Source: Bradyrhizobium sp. Rc3b
Lineage (GTDB): Bacteria; Pseudomonadota; Alphaproteobacteria; Rhizobiales; Xanthobacteraceae
NCBI RefSeq assembly: GCF_900114915.1
Contig: NZ_FOUS01000007.1
Location: forward strand, 1-64,000
DNA: 64,000 nucleotides
Direction: 5' to 3'
Shown here: positions 1-9,164 of the stretch, piece after piece
Layout: every line of letters begins with the position of its first letter
How positions within the stretch are numbered: the stretch's first letter is position 1
Made by a program: the position numbers and the translations under genes
Notes under the pieces: generated by a model
Database searches by the model: none
Seen by the model: only the letters and a program-made list of their open reading frames with translations
Told to the model about the DNA's origin: nothing

Positions 1-121
1 CACATAGTCGCCCCTCTTGGGTGAGCCGGGATGGACGACACATACGCCGAAACCGAATTTCGGTAAAGTGGAATATTTTTAGCGACGTGGATTGACAGAG
101 GGCGACACAGGCTCTCGGCGC

Positions 122-214
122 CGTAGCCCGGATGGAGCGCCAGCGTAATCCGGGACGGTGCTAGATGCCGGGGCGAGCGGCCCCGGATTGCGCTTTGCTC
201 CATCCGGGCTACGG
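122..214. repeat. Palindromic intergenic repeat, family A (copy 1)
   Basis: Two long inverted arms face each other: the left arm begins CGTAGCCCGGATGGAGCG and the right arm ends GCTCCATCCGGGCTACGG, with about 30 bases between. A second copy with the same arm sequence lies at 27470-27556, so this is a dispersed element and not a local hairpin. It sits just downstream of the small membrane gene and could fold in RNA as a terminator-like structure. Bases 1-121 hold no gene that can be supported. Confidence 0.8.
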
Positions 215-228
215 CCACGATCGGCCGC

Positions 229-810
229 TCAGGCCGACATCGCTCGCTTGCGTCCGGCCGGATCGACCAGGCGCACGATCTCACAGATGGCGACGAGGCC
301 GGCGAGCCAGACGGCGCTGGTCAGTCCAATGCGCGTCACGATCGCGGCGGTGAAGGCGCCCTCGCCGCCGAGGAACGGCGTCGCGGCGAGCAGTGCGAGC
401 TCGTAGATCCCGTAGGCGGCGACGAGCGTGATCGCCAGCATCAGTGGCGTGCGGCGCTGCGGCAGCAGGCCGAGCACCGTCGACGAGGCCGCGGTCGCCA
501 GAAGCGCAGCCGCGCCGATCAGGAAGCCCCAGGCAATCGTGTTGGCGTCAACGGGATAATGCAGCACGCCGAAACCGATGGTCTGGTTGACGAGCCAGGC
601 GCCGGTGACGACGAGCAGCGCCCGACGCTGCGGCAGCATCGCCGCGGCAATGACGGCGAAGGCCGCGAACGGCGTGGCGCAGGCGAACGCAAAACTTGCG
701 AGCACGCATGACGCCGTCAGCAGCGCAAAGCAGAACATCGGCGCGAGGCGCGGCGCGACCGGGTGAAGCCGGAAGCGATCGCCACCAGACGGCAGGATGC
801 TGAGAGCCAT
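229..810 (-). CDS. Small integral membrane protein next to a B12-type receptor
   Basis: A 193-residue protein with about five hydrophobic segments (roughly residues 25-60, 65-85, 92-115, 122-148 and 155-182). No enzymatic motif is visible and I do not recognise the family. It starts with ATG preceded by a good ribosome site (AAGGAG, 8 bases upstream) and lies 53 bases after the TonB-dependent receptor on the same strand, so the two genes are probably one transcription unit under the cobalamin riboswitch. By context it may be an inner-membrane component of corrinoid or metal uptake; this is inference only. It differs from CbtA/CbtB, which carry visible histidine motifs. Confidence 0.72.
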   Translation of the reverse strand: MALSILPSGGDRFRLHPVAPRLAPMFCFALLTASCVLASFAFACATPFAAFAVIAAAMLPQRRALLVVTGAWLVNQTIGFGVLHYPVDANTIAWGFLIGAAALLATAASSTVLGLLPQRRTPLMLAITLVAAYGIYELALLAATPFLGGEGAFTAAIVTRIGLTSAVWLAGLVAICEIVRLVDPAGRKRAMSA

Positions 811-863
811 GGTTGAATCTCCTTCTTTCGAATTCTAGTCCATTTAGGGGCGCGTGACGAAAA

Positions 864-3101
864 TCAGAACGTTGCGCCGGCCTTGAGCAGATAGGTGCGG
901 CCGGGCAGCGGATAGGCGCTGAAGCGGCCGTCCGTGAAGGTGCTCGCGATGGCGTAGTCGTAGTAGAGCGCGTTCAGCACATTGTTGATGCTGACGGACC
1001 AGAAGTAGCGCTCAACCTGGCCGCTGAGCTTGAGATCGATCGTGCCGTTGGCGGGAATCGGCTTCTGGGTGCCCGCCTGGTCGTTGTCCATGCGTCGCTC
1101 GCTCCAGAAGCGCGCGGTGGCATCGAGCACCACGTAATTCTGCCAGATGTTCCAGGTGACGCCCGCACTCGCCGTGTAGCGCGACACCAGCGGCACGTCG
1201 TTGCCGGCCCAGATGCCTTCGCGGAAGACCGCGCGGGTGTAGGCCACGCCGGAGCGCAGCAGCAGGGCATCGTTGACGCGATAGGACAGGCTGGTCTCCG
1301 AGCCGTAGCGGCGGGTCGGATCGAGATTGGTGTTGTAGAACAGGACCGGATTGAAATGGACCTCGTTGGTGAGATCCATCAGATAGAGACTACTCTGCAG
1401 CTGCAATCCGCCTCCCTTGATGCGAAAACCGCCCTCGATATCCCAAGAGGTCTGGGTCTTGAGCTCGAACGTTTGCGGGATCGCAGCGAAGGTCAAGGGA
1501 TCGAAGGAAGGCCCCGAGGACAGGCGCTCGTCGACATCAGGCGTGCGGAAAGCGCGCGCAACGCGGCCGAACAGCGAGACCTGGTCGTTGAGGCGATGCT
1601 CGGCGCCGAGATGCAGCGCATATTGGGTCTCGTTGCTCGTCAGCGGCAGCGCGCCGATGTCGGCGTTGAAGGGAGCTGCCGGGTCGAAATTGTCGCGTGC
1701 CGCAAGTCTGACGTTCTGCACCCGCGCGCCGTAGGAGATGTCGGTCGTGGGCGCGATTCCCAATGTGTGCTGGAAATAGCCCGCAACCGACTGCTGCCTG
1801 AGGTCGTAATTGTGCCATGGGGAGAGCCCCTGCCCGGCGCCGCGATTCTGCTCAAAGCTCGCATCGTAATAGTCGATGCCGGTCAGGAGCTGCGACGGCA
1901 TGCCGAGCAGCAGGCTCTTCACGCTGAGCCGCGGCGTGATCGACCAATTCGTCAGATGGGAACCGACATAGGTCGACGTGAAGAACGCCGGAACCGGCGT
2001 CGGGGTGGAAAAGAACGCACTCTGCTGCTTCTTGTCGCGCACGCCGCCGTCGACGATGAGATCGACGCCGTTGACCAGGGTCTTGGTGAAGCCCGCAGTC
2101 GCGCCAAAACCCTCCTGGTTGGCGTAGTTGAACGGCGTGCTGGTCCCTCGCCGGTTGGCCCTGAGCTCGTCGAGGCCGATGGAGGGATCGACGGTGCGGC
2201 CGCCCGGCAGCCGCAGCTCCTGATTGTCGCCGGTGACGGTGAGAAAAGCACTCAGGCTCGGCGTCGTGTAATTGAGATTGCCGACGCCGTTCTGCTGCGA
2301 ATAGCGATTGTTGTCGCGGTAGCCATCGGTCCTGACCGTATTGCCGTAGAACGAGGTCGACCACGGGCCGGAATTGAGCGAGGTCGAGACATTGCCGAGC
2401 CTGGTGTTGAACGAGCCGAAACCGGCCTCGATGCGCGCGGTCACGGGCGGTCCGCCAACGCCATTTCTTGTAACGATGTTGATCACACCGCCGACCGCGT
2501 TGTCGCCGTAGAGCACCGCGCCGGAATTTCCCCGCGTGACCTCGATGCGTTCGATCGAATTGAGCGGGATGGTGGAGAGGTCCACCTGCGCCATGTCGAC
2601 GTCGTTCAACCGTCGTCCGTTGACCAGCACCAGCGTGTTGGCGGTGGCAAAGGCGCCGAAGCCACGCAGGTCCACGCTGGTCTTGGCGCCGATCTGGCCG
2701 CCATAGAGCGTCGTGATCTGGGCCCCCGGCGTCTGCGTCGCGATGATCTCGGCAAGCGTCTGCGATGGCGAATGCGCGATATCCGCGGCCGTGATGACGG
2801 TCGTGGCGGCCCCGACGATGGCGCCGTTGCCGACGGCAGCCTTACCGCCGGAGCCAGATGAGCCGGCTCCATTGCCTGCCGGCGCGACATTCGTCCTCGC
2901 CCGCTGCCGCGTCGCCTCGCCGTCACCGATCGCCCTCGCCCGCGTGCGGTTGTGATCGTCGGGCTGCGTCACTTCGATCGGCGGCAATTGCTCGGCAAGC
3001 GCGTGCTGGGCGAAGGCGGAGGACAGATCGAGCGAATGGAAGGAAACGGATACGAGCAGGCCGACGGCAAGGCGCCTGGCGGCAGAGACGAGACGGGACA
3101 C
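864..3101 (-). CDS. TonB-dependent outer-membrane receptor, BtuB-like
   Basis: A 745-residue outer-membrane receptor. Residues 1-31 form a signal peptide ending in SAFAQ. Next come a short proline/charged linker, a plug domain (about 90-215) with the typical TLVLVNGRRLND and IERIEVTRGNSG segments, and then a beta-barrel that ends in an aromatic residue (GATF), as barrel proteins do. The family takes up corrinoids, siderophores or other large ligands with energy from TonB/ExbBD. The cobalamin riboswitch immediately upstream points to vitamin B12 or a related corrinoid. The start is GTG with GAGG nine bases upstream. It is first in a unit with the small membrane gene. Confidence 0.9.
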   Translation of the reverse strand: MSRLVSAARRLAVGLLVSVSFHSLDLSSAFAQHALAEQLPPIEVTQPDDHNRTRARAIGDGEATRQRARTNVAPAGNGAGSSGSGGKAAVGNGAIVGAATTVITAADIAHSPSQTLAEIIATQTPGAQITTLYGGQIGAKTSVDLRGFGAFATANTLVLVNGRRLNDVDMAQVDLSTIPLNSIERIEVTRGNSGAVLYGDNAVGGVINIVTRNGVGGPPVTARIEAGFGSFNTRLGNVSTSLNSGPWSTSFYGNTVRTDGYRDNNRYSQQNGVGNLNYTTPSLSAFLTVTGDNQELRLPGGRTVDPSIGLDELRANRRGTSTPFNYANQEGFGATAGFTKTLVNGVDLIVDGGVRDKKQQSAFFSTPTPVPAFFTSTYVGSHLTNWSITPRLSVKSLLLGMPSQLLTGIDYYDASFEQNRGAGQGLSPWHNYDLRQQSVAGYFQHTLGIAPTTDISYGARVQNVRLAARDNFDPAAPFNADIGALPLTSNETQYALHLGAEHRLNDQVSLFGRVARAFRTPDVDERLSSGPSFDPLTFAAIPQTFELKTQTSWDIEGGFRIKGGGLQLQSSLYLMDLTNEVHFNPVLFYNTNLDPTRRYGSETSLSYRVNDALLLRSGVAYTRAVFREGIWAGNDVPLVSRYTASAGVTWNIWQNYVVLDATARFWSERRMDNDQAGTQKPIPANGTIDLKLSGQVERYFWSVSINNVLNALYYDYAIASTFTDGRFSAYPLPGRTYLLKAGATF

Positions 3102-3227
3102 AATTGTAACCTCGGTATGACGTCAGTGGCACGTCACAGCGAACGAGGTTTCACGGCAGAGCGATGGATTGCTCCGGTGAAGCTAATGTCTGTACTCCCC
3201 GACCGACATCTTCGCGTGTGACCACGG

Positions 3228-3395
3228 CTGACGGCAGGTCTCCTGGCTCGCGGGTCGTGACCTCGCGTCGCCTTCCCAGGACCGAGTTTCCCAGTGGCAT
3301 GAGACGAAAGATTCACCGCTTACAGTTGCGGGGGCAGCCGTGGCGTTGAGACAGATCCCTGCGTTGGGACAATCCCGCACCACATTCCCTTTTGA
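3228..3395 (-). ncRNA. Cobalamin (AdoCbl) riboswitch
   Basis: Read on the minus strand, the region holds the conserved blocks of the cobalamin riboswitch in order: GGGAATGTGGTGCGGGA near 3390, the core CCCCCGCAACTGTAAGCGG near 3320-3336, the B12 box ATGCCACTGGG near 3289-3300, and the closing AGCCAGGAGACCTGCC near 3233-3249. It precedes the TonB receptor by about 130 bases. The known role is to shut off expression of the downstream uptake gene when adenosylcobalamin is abundant. The exact ends are estimates. Confidence 0.95.
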
Positions 3396-3473
3396 TCTCC
3401 CTGAGGAGAACCGTCGCCGATCATTTACGAGCCGTTGGCCCCGGGAGTCAATCGACCGATGGGTGCCGGGCGC

Positions 3474-3767
3474 TCAGGTCCGCCCTCGCACACGTTGCGC
3501 CTGGGCCCAGGCGACAGCGACGTCGCGCGGCGGAACATCGACGCGCTTGATCGGGGTCAATTCGCCGGAGGCCGAGACGATCGCGGTCTCCTCGCGACGA
3601 CAGCGCGTGCAGACAAAGCGGACCTCGTGCGGGGACGCCGACCAGCTCGACCGCTTCACATTGGCCGCCATCGGCCAGGCATCACAATGCGAGCACGACA
3701 CCAGAAATCGACCGGGATCGAGCATACCCATTTCCATCGGACTCCGCGTCCTGCCCACCTGCTTCAA
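3474..3767 (-). CDS. Small protein with two CxxC pairs
   Basis: A 97-residue protein, or shorter if a later methionine (MEMGML or MLDPGRF) is the true start. It carries CSHC and CTRC about 30 residues apart, a pattern typical of a zinc ribbon. The N-terminal part is hydrophilic and no signal peptide is seen. No partner is obvious: the riboswitch lies downstream and the lipoprotein gene upstream, on the same strand. Function unknown; zinc binding is inferred only from the cysteine pairs. Confidence 0.55.
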   Translation of the reverse strand: MKQVGRTRSPMEMGMLDPGRFLVSCSHCDAWPMAANVKRSSWSASPHEVRFVCTRCRREETAIVSASGELTPIKRVDVPPRDVAVAWAQAQRVRGRT

Positions 3768-3836
3768 TGATTAACCCAAGTGAATCGTTCCGGTGCCCCA
3801 GCACCGCCGCTGGGTGCGCCGGAGAAAGCGGTAGCC

Positions 3837-4046
3837 TCAGCGCGCGCCCTTGAGGGTGCAGGAGGTGGTGCAGGTGACCGTGGTGCCGCGATCGCACGAT
3901 TTGCACGCACTGACGCACTGGTTCATGTCGCGGGGATTGTAGCTGTAGTTCCGCATCGGGCAGGTCGGCGTCGAGCCGGTGATATCCTGCTCCTGGTCGC
4001 AGGCCGCCGTCATGAGCGCGACTATGATCACGGCAACGAGGCGCAT
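3837..4046 (-). CDS. Small cysteine-rich lipoprotein
   Basis: A 69-residue protein with a short hydrophobic leader and a lipobox-like LMTAAC, so cleavage before Cys16 and lipid attachment are expected. The mature part is only about 54 residues and has six further cysteines (TCPM, QCVSACKSC, TCTTSC), suggesting a disulfide-stabilised periplasmic peptide. Not recognised; similar tiny lipoproteins of unknown role are common in rhizobia. It stands alone between other small minus-strand genes. Confidence 0.65.
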   Translation of the reverse strand: MRLVAVIIVALMTAACDQEQDITGSTPTCPMRNYSYNPRDMNQCVSACKSCDRGTTVTCTTSCTLKGAR

Positions 4047-4184
4047 GTGATTGCCCTGTCAAGCATGGCAAATGACACTCGCGGGGTGCGCTGCAATGCA
4101 GCGAACCCCGGCCTTTCCATCACGAGCGATCGCTCGCGACGTCAAGGATGCGCGCCAAACCTTAAGAACGGATTGCAGCCGGCG

Positions 4185-4361
4185 TCACGCCGCAGCCTTG
4201 GTCGCGATCGCCTGCCGCATGTCCACCGCCAGCTGACGGTACTGTTCCGAGAGTTTCAGATAGAACTCGCGCTTGGTGCTGTCGGTGGCGAGCTTGGCGA
4301 TCAGCTCGCATTCGGCGGTGAGCGTCTCGAACCGTTCCAGCCTGTCCTGAAGTTCCGTCAT
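4185..4361 (-). CDS. Small hypothetical helical protein
   Basis: A 58-residue protein starting MTELQDRLERFETLTAEC, predicted mostly alpha-helical, with regular charged and hydrophobic spacing and an alanine-rich tail. The frame stays open further upstream, but that extension overlaps the intergenic region and the neighbouring cyclase gene and is low-complexity, so the internal ATG at 4361 is preferred. No domain is recognised. Confidence 0.55.
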   Translation of the reverse strand: MTELQDRLERFETLTAECELIAKLATDSTKREFYLKLSEQYRQLAVDMRQAIATKAAA

Positions 4362-4485
4362 CGGCGTGTCCCCGTCAAACGCCTCAAGGACATCCAACCT
4401 AAGCCCGGGAAATAGGTCACGGCGAACATCGTTATCGAGTAGAAACGTTTTTTCCGGACAGGGCGGGCCGGCCCAACAAAAACGG

Positions 4486-6222
4486 CTATTTCTGCTCCAG
4501 CCGCCAGGCGCCGTCCCACCCCTCTTCCGGCGGCTTGGCCTCGAATTGCGCGATGCGGCCGAGCATCGTGCGCGAGGGGCCGTCGCCGGGGACGGCTTCG
4601 AGCGCGGCGTTGAAGGCGGCGCGCGCCTCGTCGAAGCGGCGGGCCCGATAGGCGGCGAGCGCTTCGGCATAATGCGTGCGCAGGCTGTCCTGCGCGGCGG
4701 TGAGCGCGCCCGCCTGCGCCATCACCTCGAAGATCGGCTGCGGCGCGCTCTGGCCGGCGACCGCCAGACGATCGATCTCGCGCAATTCGAGCCGCGCTCC
4801 GATCGCATCAGCCGTGGCCAGCGAGATCAGGATGCGGGTGCCGTAGACCTTGTTGACGGCCTCCAGCCGCGAGGCCAGGTTCACGGCGTCGCCCATCACG
4901 GTGAAGCTCATCATCAGCTCGGAGCCGATGCTGCCGGTCAGGACCTCGCCGGTGGCGATGCCGATCCGCAGGTCACACGGCGCCGGCATGGCGCGGATGC
5001 CGAGCAGGTCGGGCAGCTGCTTCTGCAGCGCGGGCACCTGGTCGACCATCTCGGTTGCGGCGATGCCGGCCAGGAGCGCCTGCTCGTCCTCCTCGATGAA
5101 GGGCGGGCCCCAATAGGACATGATGGCGTCGCCGATATATTTGTCGATGATGCCGCGATTGCTCCTGATCGGTCCGGACATCACCGTGAAATAGTGGTTC
5201 ATCACCCTGACGAGGCCACGCGGGGTCATGCCCTCGCTCATCGAGGTGAAGCCGCTCATGTCGCAGAACATGATGGTCATGACCCGGCGCTCGCCGTCGA
5301 TCGCAACCTCGGGCCGGTCGATCAGCCCCTGCACCACCTTGGGATCGATGTAGCGGCCAAAGGTCTCGCGGATGCGCTCGTTGTGCCTGAGCTGCTCGGT
5401 CATGCGGTTGAAGGCCGCGGCGAGCTCGCCGATCTCGTCCTGCGTGGAGACGGTGATGGTCTTGTCGAAGCGGCCGGCCTCGACCTCGCGGGTGCCGGCG
5501 AGCAGCAGCCGCACCGGGCGCGTGATGCCGCTGGACACCAGGAGCGCAAAGGCAAAGCCGACGATCGCCGCGAGCAGGGTCACGACACCCGAAACGACGA
5601 TCGCCTGATGCTGGCGGCTGATCACCTGCGACGTCGAGAAGAACACCTGCGTCAGCATGTCGGCGCGGATCGCATCGACCTTGCGGTTGAACTGATCGCG
5701 TAGCACGTCGATGTGTTCCAGCGTGCCGCGGGCCTCGGCCATCTGCCTGGCGTCGACCTGCTTGAGCAGCTTTGCATGGTCCTCGTTCAGATCGCGCCGC
5801 AGCTCGGTGACGGCGGTCTCGATGCGAATATCGATCCGTCCCAGCGCGGCATTGTCGGAATACGTCCTGGGGTCGTCGATGATCGCGTTGACAAGCGAAC
5901 GCGCGGCCTCGGCCTCCTCCTCGATCTTGCGATCGGATGTCTCGAACTCGCGAAGGCGCGCCGCATAGGCCTCTTCGTCCGACGGTGACTCCATTTTGGT
6001 CATGACCATCCGCCGTAGCGCCAGCCCCCGCTCCAGCGAGCGGATGTTGGCGCGGGCCAGATGGCTGTAGGCGGGGATGTAGCGGTTGGTCAGCTCGTCG
6101 AGCAGGACGCCGACCTGGCTCGACATCACCATCGACAGGATCGAGGTGACCAGCATCAGGACGATCAATCCGAGGGCGATACCGACGATCTTGCGCCTGA
6201 TCGACTGGTTGAAAATCGGCAT
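4486..6222 (-). CDS. Membrane-bound adenylate/guanylate cyclase with HAMP domain
   Basis: A 578-residue class III nucleotide cyclase, expected to make cAMP (or cGMP) from the triphosphate. Layout: TM1 at about 12-36, a helical periplasmic sensor (about 37-195) with several conserved charged helices, TM2 at about 200-225, a HAMP linker (about 225-280; GITRPVRLLLAG then TQDEIGELAAAFNRM), and the catalytic domain (about 305-490). Metal-binding aspartates appear in MFCDMSGFTS and KYIGDAIMSYWG. The tail (about 510-578) is helical and TPR-like. The ATG at 6222 is chosen because the sequence before it is not protein-like and TM1 follows directly. It is transcribed away from the transglycosylase gene. 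Confidence 0.9.
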   Translation of the reverse strand: MPIFNQSIRRKIVGIALGLIVLMLVTSILSMVMSSQVGVLLDELTNRYIPAYSHLARANIRSLERGLALRRMVMTKMESPSDEEAYAARLREFETSDRKIEEEAEAARSLVNAIIDDPRTYSDNAALGRIDIRIETAVTELRRDLNEDHAKLLKQVDARQMAEARGTLEHIDVLRDQFNRKVDAIRADMLTQVFFSTSQVISRQHQAIVVSGVVTLLAAIVGFAFALLVSSGITRPVRLLLAGTREVEAGRFDKTITVSTQDEIGELAAAFNRMTEQLRHNERIRETFGRYIDPKVVQGLIDRPEVAIDGERRVMTIMFCDMSGFTSMSEGMTPRGLVRVMNHYFTVMSGPIRSNRGIIDKYIGDAIMSYWGPPFIEEDEQALLAGIAATEMVDQVPALQKQLPDLLGIRAMPAPCDLRIGIATGEVLTGSIGSELMMSFTVMGDAVNLASRLEAVNKVYGTRILISLATADAIGARLELREIDRLAVAGQSAPQPIFEVMAQAGALTAAQDSLRTHYAEALAAYRARRFDEARAAFNAALEAVPGDGPSRTMLGRIAQFEAKPPEEGWDGAWRLEQK

Positions 6223-6450
6223 AGCTGCAAGGACAAAGGCCAAAAGGGAAGGAGCAAGGGAACTCCATACACCGGATCGGGCTGCGGGAACACGCGCAAT
6301 CTGGTTCCTCCTGACGCCCTGAACCAGGCGCGGCCATCGCGCAGGCCTATCGTTAACAAAGGTTAAAGAAGCTGACCTTTGCTCCCCAGCCGAAGTTCCC
6401 TGGTCACATCCGTATTTCGCCGCATTGTTGCGACAGCGTGAGGAATGCGA

Positions 6451-6470
6451 AACGATGCCGTGGCATCGTT
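6451..6470. promoter_or_regulatory. 20-bp palindrome in the cyclase/transglycosylase divergent promoter
   Basis: Perfect nine-base arms AACGATGCC and GGCATCGTT separated by GT. It lies in the 323-base gap between the divergent cyclase (starts 6222) and transglycosylase (starts 6546) genes, 76 bases before the latter. The symmetry and position suit an operator for a dimeric regulator, but a hairpin in the leader is also possible. No other signal in this gap could be supported. Confidence 0.45.
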
Positions 6471-6545
6471 CTCGATGTCGTTGATTCTCAAGCCGCATGT
6501 CGTCGCGGACCTTGGTTTGTAGTGGTTTCGCAGGGGGACCATGGG

Positions 6546-8732
6546 ATGAACCAGTGCCTACGCTCGCTCGCGTGTCTCGTTGCCGTGGCCGCAATGGCCC
6601 TCCTTCCGACCGAGCTGGCGGCCAAGAGCAGCCACAAATCGTCCGCGCCGAAGAAGTCGCATGAGGCGAAAGCCGGCAAGCAGCGTCATGCCGCGGTGAA
6701 ATCGCGCCATGGCAAGCATGCCGAGGCCAAGCGCAAGTCGAAGAAGACCGGCGGCGAGCCGTCCGAGAAGCCGGCCGCCCCGCCGCTCACCGGGGACCTC
6801 GCCGCGCTGAAGGATGCGATCGACCTCGCGCGCAAGGGCAAGACGGATGATGCGAGCGCGGCGCGCGACCGCATCGCTGATCCCGCCGGACAGAAGCTCG
6901 CCGACTGGTTCATGCTGCGCCATTCCGAGAGCACCGCCAATTTCAAGCGTTATGCCGCCTTCCTCGCCGCCAATCCGGGTTGGCCGAGCAGCGCCCTGCT
7001 TCGCCGCCGAGCCGAGGCGCGGCTGTGGCAGGAGAAGGCGGACGCGGCCACCGTGCACAAATTCACCATGGACCGCCCGACCAGCGCCAAGGGCAAGTTC
7101 GCCCTCGCCCGCGTGCTGCTCGCTGAAGGCGACGCCGACAGGGCCGCGCGGCTCGTGCGCGAGGCCTGGCGCACCGACGAATTGTCCGAGCGGAGCGAGG
7201 AGGATTCCTACGAGGCGTTCCGCGATCTGCTCAGCTCCGAGGATCATCGCGCGCGCATGGACAAGCGGCTCGGCGCCAAGGACTATGCGGCTGCGCGGCG
7301 CGCCGCGAAACGACTCGGCGAGGATGAGCTCGCGATCGTCAAGGCCTGCGCCGCCGTGACCGGCAAGGCCAGCAAGGCCAAGGATTATCTCGAGGACGTA
7401 CCGACTGAAGCGCGCCGCGATCTCGGCTATGTGCTGTGCCGCGCCCAATGGCACCTCCAGAAGGACCGCATCGACGACGCCGCCGAGGTAATCCTGGCCG
7501 CCGCGCCCGACACCATGGCCGCGCAGGACACCGACGCCTGGTGGCGCGAGCGTCGCATGCTCGCGCGCAAGCTGCTCGACCAGGGCAAGTTCAAAACGGC
7601 GTATGACGTGGTGCGCACCGCCGCGGTGCCCGAGAAGGAAGTCTACCGCGTCGACTATCATTTCATGTGCGGCTGGATCGCTCTGCGCTTCCTGAATGAT
7701 CCCCAGGCGGCCATGGTGCACTTCGCCGCCATCGATGCGGGCTCGGCCAATCCGATCGCGCTGTCGCGTGCCCATTACTGGCGCGGCCGTGCCGCCGAGG
7801 CGATGGGTGCTGTGGCCGATGCTCGCATGAGCTACCGGGCGGCCGCGCGCTATCCGACCGCCTATTACGGCCAGCTTGCGCGCGCCAAGCTCGGCCTCGA
7901 TCGCATCGAGCTGCGACCGCCCTCGCCCGTGCTGGCCGCGCTCGACACTCCGCCCGCAGACGAGCGCGTGCGCGCCGCCGACATGCTCTACGGCATCGGC
8001 GAGCGCGACACGGTGTTCTATTACGCCGAGGATTTCGCGAAGGAGAGCACCGACGTCGCGGCCCTCGAGGGCCTCGGCGAACTCGCCGGACAGCGCCGCG
8101 ATGCGCGCGTGATGCTGGAGGTCGGCAAGTCGGCGCTGGCGCGCGGGCTCGCGCTCGACCATTACGCTTTTCCGACCATCGGCATCCCCGAGCACCAGCA
8201 GGTCGCGCCCGCGATCGAGACCAGCGTGATCTATTCGGTGGCGCGCACCGAAAGCTCGTTCGACCAGCGCGACAAGTCGCCGGCCAATGCGGTCGGGCTG
8301 ATGCAGGTGACACCTGAAGCCGGCCGCGACACCGCCAAGCGCTTTGGCCTGACCTACGACTGGGACAAGATGGTCTCCGATCCCGTCTACAACACGCAAA
8401 TGGGCGCGGCCGAGCTCAGCGCGCTCCTGTCGGAATATCGCGGCAACCAGATCATGACGTTTGCCGGCTACAATGCCGGCCGCGGCCGCGTGCGCGAATG
8501 GGTGCAGGCCCGCGGCGACCCCAGGGATCCCAACGTCGATCCGGTCGACTGGGTCGAGCGCATCCCGCTGTCGGAGACGCGCAACTACGTCCAGCGCGTG
8601 ATGGAGAACGTGCTGGTGTACCGCGCACGGTTCGAGGGCAGCAGCATGGTCGCCGGCAAGTCCGACCAGCGCGTCACGACGCAGGAAGTGAGCGCGGCAC
8701 CAACGGGATCGGCCGCAGCCCCCTCACCCTAG
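6546..8732 (+). CDS. slt: Soluble lytic murein transglycosylase (Slt70-like)
   Basis: A 728-residue periplasmic enzyme that cleaves the MurNAc-GlcNAc bond of peptidoglycan to form 1,6-anhydro ends. A signal peptide (about 1-25) is followed by a Lys/Ser-rich linker (25-75), a long helical superhelix of the Slt70 U-domain type (about 80-540), and the C-terminal SLT domain (about 560-690). The catalytic Glu is in ARTESSF; other family motifs are GLMQVTPEAG and FAGYNAG. The ATG at 6546 is preferred to an upstream ATG because a signal peptide follows it and GGGGA precedes it. Confidence 0.92.
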   Translation: MNQCLRSLACLVAVAAMALLPTELAAKSSHKSSAPKKSHEAKAGKQRHAAVKSRHGKHAEAKRKSKKTGGEPSEKPAAPPLTGDLAALKDAIDLARKGKTDDASAARDRIADPAGQKLADWFMLRHSESTANFKRYAAFLAANPGWPSSALLRRRAEARLWQEKADAATVHKFTMDRPTSAKGKFALARVLLAEGDADRAARLVREAWRTDELSERSEEDSYEAFRDLLSSEDHRARMDKRLGAKDYAAARRAAKRLGEDELAIVKACAAVTGKASKAKDYLEDVPTEARRDLGYVLCRAQWHLQKDRIDDAAEVILAAAPDTMAAQDTDAWWRERRMLARKLLDQGKFKTAYDVVRTAAVPEKEVYRVDYHFMCGWIALRFLNDPQAAMVHFAAIDAGSANPIALSRAHYWRGRAAEAMGAVADARMSYRAAARYPTAYYGQLARAKLGLDRIELRPPSPVLAALDTPPADERVRAADMLYGIGERDTVFYYAEDFAKESTDVAALEGLGELAGQRRDARVMLEVGKSALARGLALDHYAFPTIGIPEHQQVAPAIETSVIYSVARTESSFDQRDKSPANAVGLMQVTPEAGRDTAKRFGLTYDWDKMVSDPVYNTQMGAAELSALLSEYRGNQIMTFAGYNAGRGRVREWVQARGDPRDPNVDPVDWVERIPLSETRNYVQRVMENVLVYRARFEGSSMVAGKSDQRVTTQEVSAAPTGSAAAPSP

Positions 8733-8811
8733 CCTCGCCGCCGCCGGGGCTGGACGCGGCGCGGGCTGGACGCGGGACTGCGGCCGACTTTTCTGCGCGG
8801 CCGTCATCGAG

Positions 8812-9120
8812 CTAGCCGTCACCTCCTTCCGTCGTCAGAAGGTCGTACTCGCGCAGATATGCCTCGGCCAATGCGCGCGACAGCGCGCCGATCTGAATCA
8901 TCCAGCTCCAGCTCGAGATCGCCGCCAGCGCCGCGATCGTCTCGAGCGAGCTGCCGGGCCACAGCATGTCCATGGCCGTCTGCTGACGGTAGCAACCGTA
9001 GTCGCAATACCGCTCTTGCTTGGACACATGACGGACGTAACTCGTACCCAGCGGCCGGGCGCATGCGCGGCAGACGCCGCCGTGGCAGGGATGTTCCTGA
9101 TTGACGAGCATGAATCTCAA
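8812..9120 (-). CDS. Small cysteine-rich protein, RFxLVN family (member 1)
   Basis: A 102-residue protein read from TTG at 9120, preceded by AGGAGAGG. After (M)RFMLVNQEHP it has CRAC and, about 17 residues later, CDYGC: two cysteine pairs consistent with a zinc knuckle. The rest is a hydrophobic helix and an acidic tail. The N-terminal half is paralogous to the 62-residue product encoded at 9165-9353: both begin RFxLVN, then C-x2-C, then a tyrosine-arginine motif and RYC.Y.CY. It is last in a minus-strand run of four small genes. Function unknown; the shared pattern supports both as real genes despite non-ATG starts. Confidence 0.7.
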   Translation of the reverse strand: MRFMLVNQEHPCHGGVCRACARPLGTSYVRHVSKQERYCDYGCYRQQTAMDMLWPGSSLETIAALAAISSWSWMIQIGALSRALAEAYLREYDLLTTEGGDG

Positions 9121-9164
9121 TGCCGTGTCCTCTCCTGCCGAATGCGTCCTGCCAGCCCGACTAC

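Noticed and set aside
1356..2861. 501-codon plus-strand frame inside the TonB receptor gene
   Set aside because: Antisense to a receptor with clear plug and barrel sequence; composition is Arg/Ala/Gly-rich and no ribosome site is seen.
6353..6366. TTAAC-AAAG-GTTAA resembling a CtrA site
   Set aside because: The spacing between TTAA halves is six, not seven, bases, and no cell-cycle gene is adjacent.
6558..8399. Long minus-strand frame opposite the lytic transglycosylase
   Set aside because: The plus-strand protein has signal peptide and SLT motifs; the opposite frame shows no protein-like features.
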